A stretch of DNA of 7,599 bases, taken from positions 1,780-9,378 of the forward strand of contig JAJPXA010000227.1 in NCBI GenBank assembly GCA_021205715.1, written 5' to 3'. This DNA comes from Bacillota bacterium (lineage in GTDB: Bacteria; Bacillota; Clostridia; UBA1381). The notes beneath the pieces were generated by a model. That model saw only the letters and a list, made by a program, of their open reading frames with translations, did not search any database and had not been told where the DNA came from. The translations under genes and the position numbers were made by a program. Shown one piece after another: positions 6,662 through 7,599 of this stretch; the first letter of the stretch is position 1; each line of letters opens with the position of its first letter.

Positions 6662-7558
6662 ATGGCAATCACAGCTCAAAGTGTTAAAGAATTAAGAGAA
6701 ATGACCGGCTGCGGTATGATGGACTGCAAAAAGGCGCTTTCCGAAACCAACGGCGATATGGACAAGGCTGTTGAATATCTCAGAGAAAACGGACTTGCCA
6801 AAGCGGCAAAGAAGGCGGGAAGAATCGCGGCAGAGGGCCTTGTAACGACATATACCGAGGGCAATGTTTCGGTTGTTGTCGAAGTAAACGCAGAAACAGA
6901 CTTCGTTGCGAAGAACGAGCAGTTTACGGATTTCGTAAATACAGTCGCTAAGGCTGTAGCGGAGCATAATCCCGCTGACGTTGAGGAGTTAAAGACTGTA
7001 AGTGTTGACGGCACCACAATCGGCGATATGCTTACCGAAAAAATTGCAACAATAGGCGAGAATATGAATATCAGACGTTTCGCTCGTTTCGAGGGCGACT
7101 GCGTGACATATGTTCACGGCGAGGGCAAAATCGGCGTTATAGTTAAGTTTGACACCGATGTTGCGTCAAAGCCGGGCTTTGAGGAAATGGGCAAGGATGT
7201 ATGTATGCAGATTACGGCGATGAACGCTCCGTATCTTAACCGTGAGAGCGTTCCGGCAGATGTAGTTGAACACGAAAAGGAAATTCTTACCGTTCAGGCG
7301 ATGAACGAGGGTAAGCCCGAGGAAATTGCAAAGAAGATGGTAATGGGAAGAATTAACAAGTTCTATAAGGAAAACTGTCTGCTTGAGCAGGAATTCGTTA
7401 AGAACGGCGATATGAACATTAAGCAGTATATTGAAAGTGTTGCAAAAGAGCTTGGCGGAAAAATCGAGCTTTCGGAATACGTTCGTATGGAAAAGGGCGA
7501 GGGTATCGAAAAGAAAGAGGACGATTTCGCGGCGGAAGTTGCGTCAATGATTAAATAA
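6662..7558 (+). CDS. tsf: Translation elongation factor Ts
   Basis: Guanine-nucleotide exchange factor that releases GDP from EF-Tu so it can reload with GTP and aminoacyl-tRNA. It is 298 residues, slightly longer than the E. coli protein and normal for Firmicutes. The N-terminal UBA-like domain carries the first family signature LREMTGCGMMDCKKAL (residues 11-26). The second signature EVNAETDFVAKN (74-85) holds Asp80 and Phe81 at the same numbers as the E. coli residues that wedge into the EF-Tu magnesium site. A core block HGEGKIGVIV (132-141) and the C-terminal helices follow. All exchange residues I can recognise are present. It is coupled to rpsB by a four-base gap and an embedded ribosome binding site, and a strong terminator lies six bases after its stop, so pyrH and frr, frequent neighbours elsewhere, are not directly joined to this transcript. 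Confidence 0.99.
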   Translation: MAITAQSVKELREMTGCGMMDCKKALSETNGDMDKAVEYLRENGLAKAAKKAGRIAAEGLVTTYTEGNVSVVVEVNAETDFVAKNEQFTDFVNTVAKAVAEHNPADVEELKTVSVDGTTIGDMLTEKIATIGENMNIRRFARFEGDCVTYVHGEGKIGVIVKFDTDVASKPGFEEMGKDVCMQITAMNAPYLNRESVPADVVEHEKEILTVQAMNEGKPEEIAKKMVMGRINKFYKENCLLEQEFVKNGDMNIKQYIESVAKELGGKIELSEYVRMEKGEGIEKKEDDFAAEVASMIK

Positions 7559-7564
7559 ATACAC

Positions 7565-7597
7565 AAAGGCAGCGGCAAAAAAACCGCTGCCTTTTTT
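7565..7597 (+). terminator. Strong intrinsic terminator after tsf
   Basis: AAAGGCAGCGG (7565-7575) and CCGCTGCCTTT (7584-7594) make a perfect 11-bp GC-rich stem around an eight-base A-rich loop. The stem runs straight into a T-run (7592-7597). It closes the rpsB-tsf unit at the window edge. Confidence 0.95.
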
Positions 7598-7599
7598 GT

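Overview
The window is a housekeeping stretch of a low-to-mid GC Gram-positive chromosome, most likely from the class Clostridia. The evidence is strong AGGAGG-type Shine-Dalgarno sites before every gene, ATG starts, TAA stops on all intact genes, the Bacillus-type short glucose-6-phosphate isomerase, a Clostridia-style extended galactokinase, and the rpsB-tsf pair. This placement is inference; no rRNA or species-specific marker is present. All real genes are on the + strand. No insertion sequence, integrase, CRISPR array, tRNA or phage gene was seen.

Layout: (1) 1-644 is the 3' end of a Clp/Hsp100 ATPase gene (ClpC-like), closed by a strong hairpin terminator at 707-751. (2) A noncoding gap carries a good vegetative promoter (881-909) for pgi (943-2292). 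(3) A 119-nt gap contains two compact hairpins, one a perfect 10-bp stem with a UUCG loop, ahead of a small P-loop NTPase gene of unknown function (2412-2822). Threonine synthase (thrC, 2855-4357) follows 32 nt later, probably in the same transcript. (4) A long AU-rich hairpin (4367-4401) separates thrC from galK (4422-5710). galK is broken twice: a one-base loss in an A-run near 5319-5322 and an in-frame TAG at 5630-5632, with recognisable galactokinase sequence continuing to a TGA at 5708-5710. (5) An extended -10 promoter (5759-5787) and a structured leader of about 110 nt precede rpsB (5902-6657), which is followed after 4 nt by tsf (6662-7558). A textbook terminator (7565-7597) closes the pair.

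Functionally, Pgi serves the glucose-6-phosphate node of glycolysis. ThrC makes threonine from phosphohomoserine. GalK, if it were intact, would open the Leloir route for galactose. RpsB and Tsf supply the translation machinery, and the Clp ATPase serves protein quality control. Apart from the apparent P-loop gene-thrC and rpsB-tsf transcripts, the neighbours look like independent units and not one pathway. I see no convincing new multi-gene system. The points most worth a second look are the doubly damaged galK, the structured rpsB leader, and the two-hairpin leader before the small P-loop gene.
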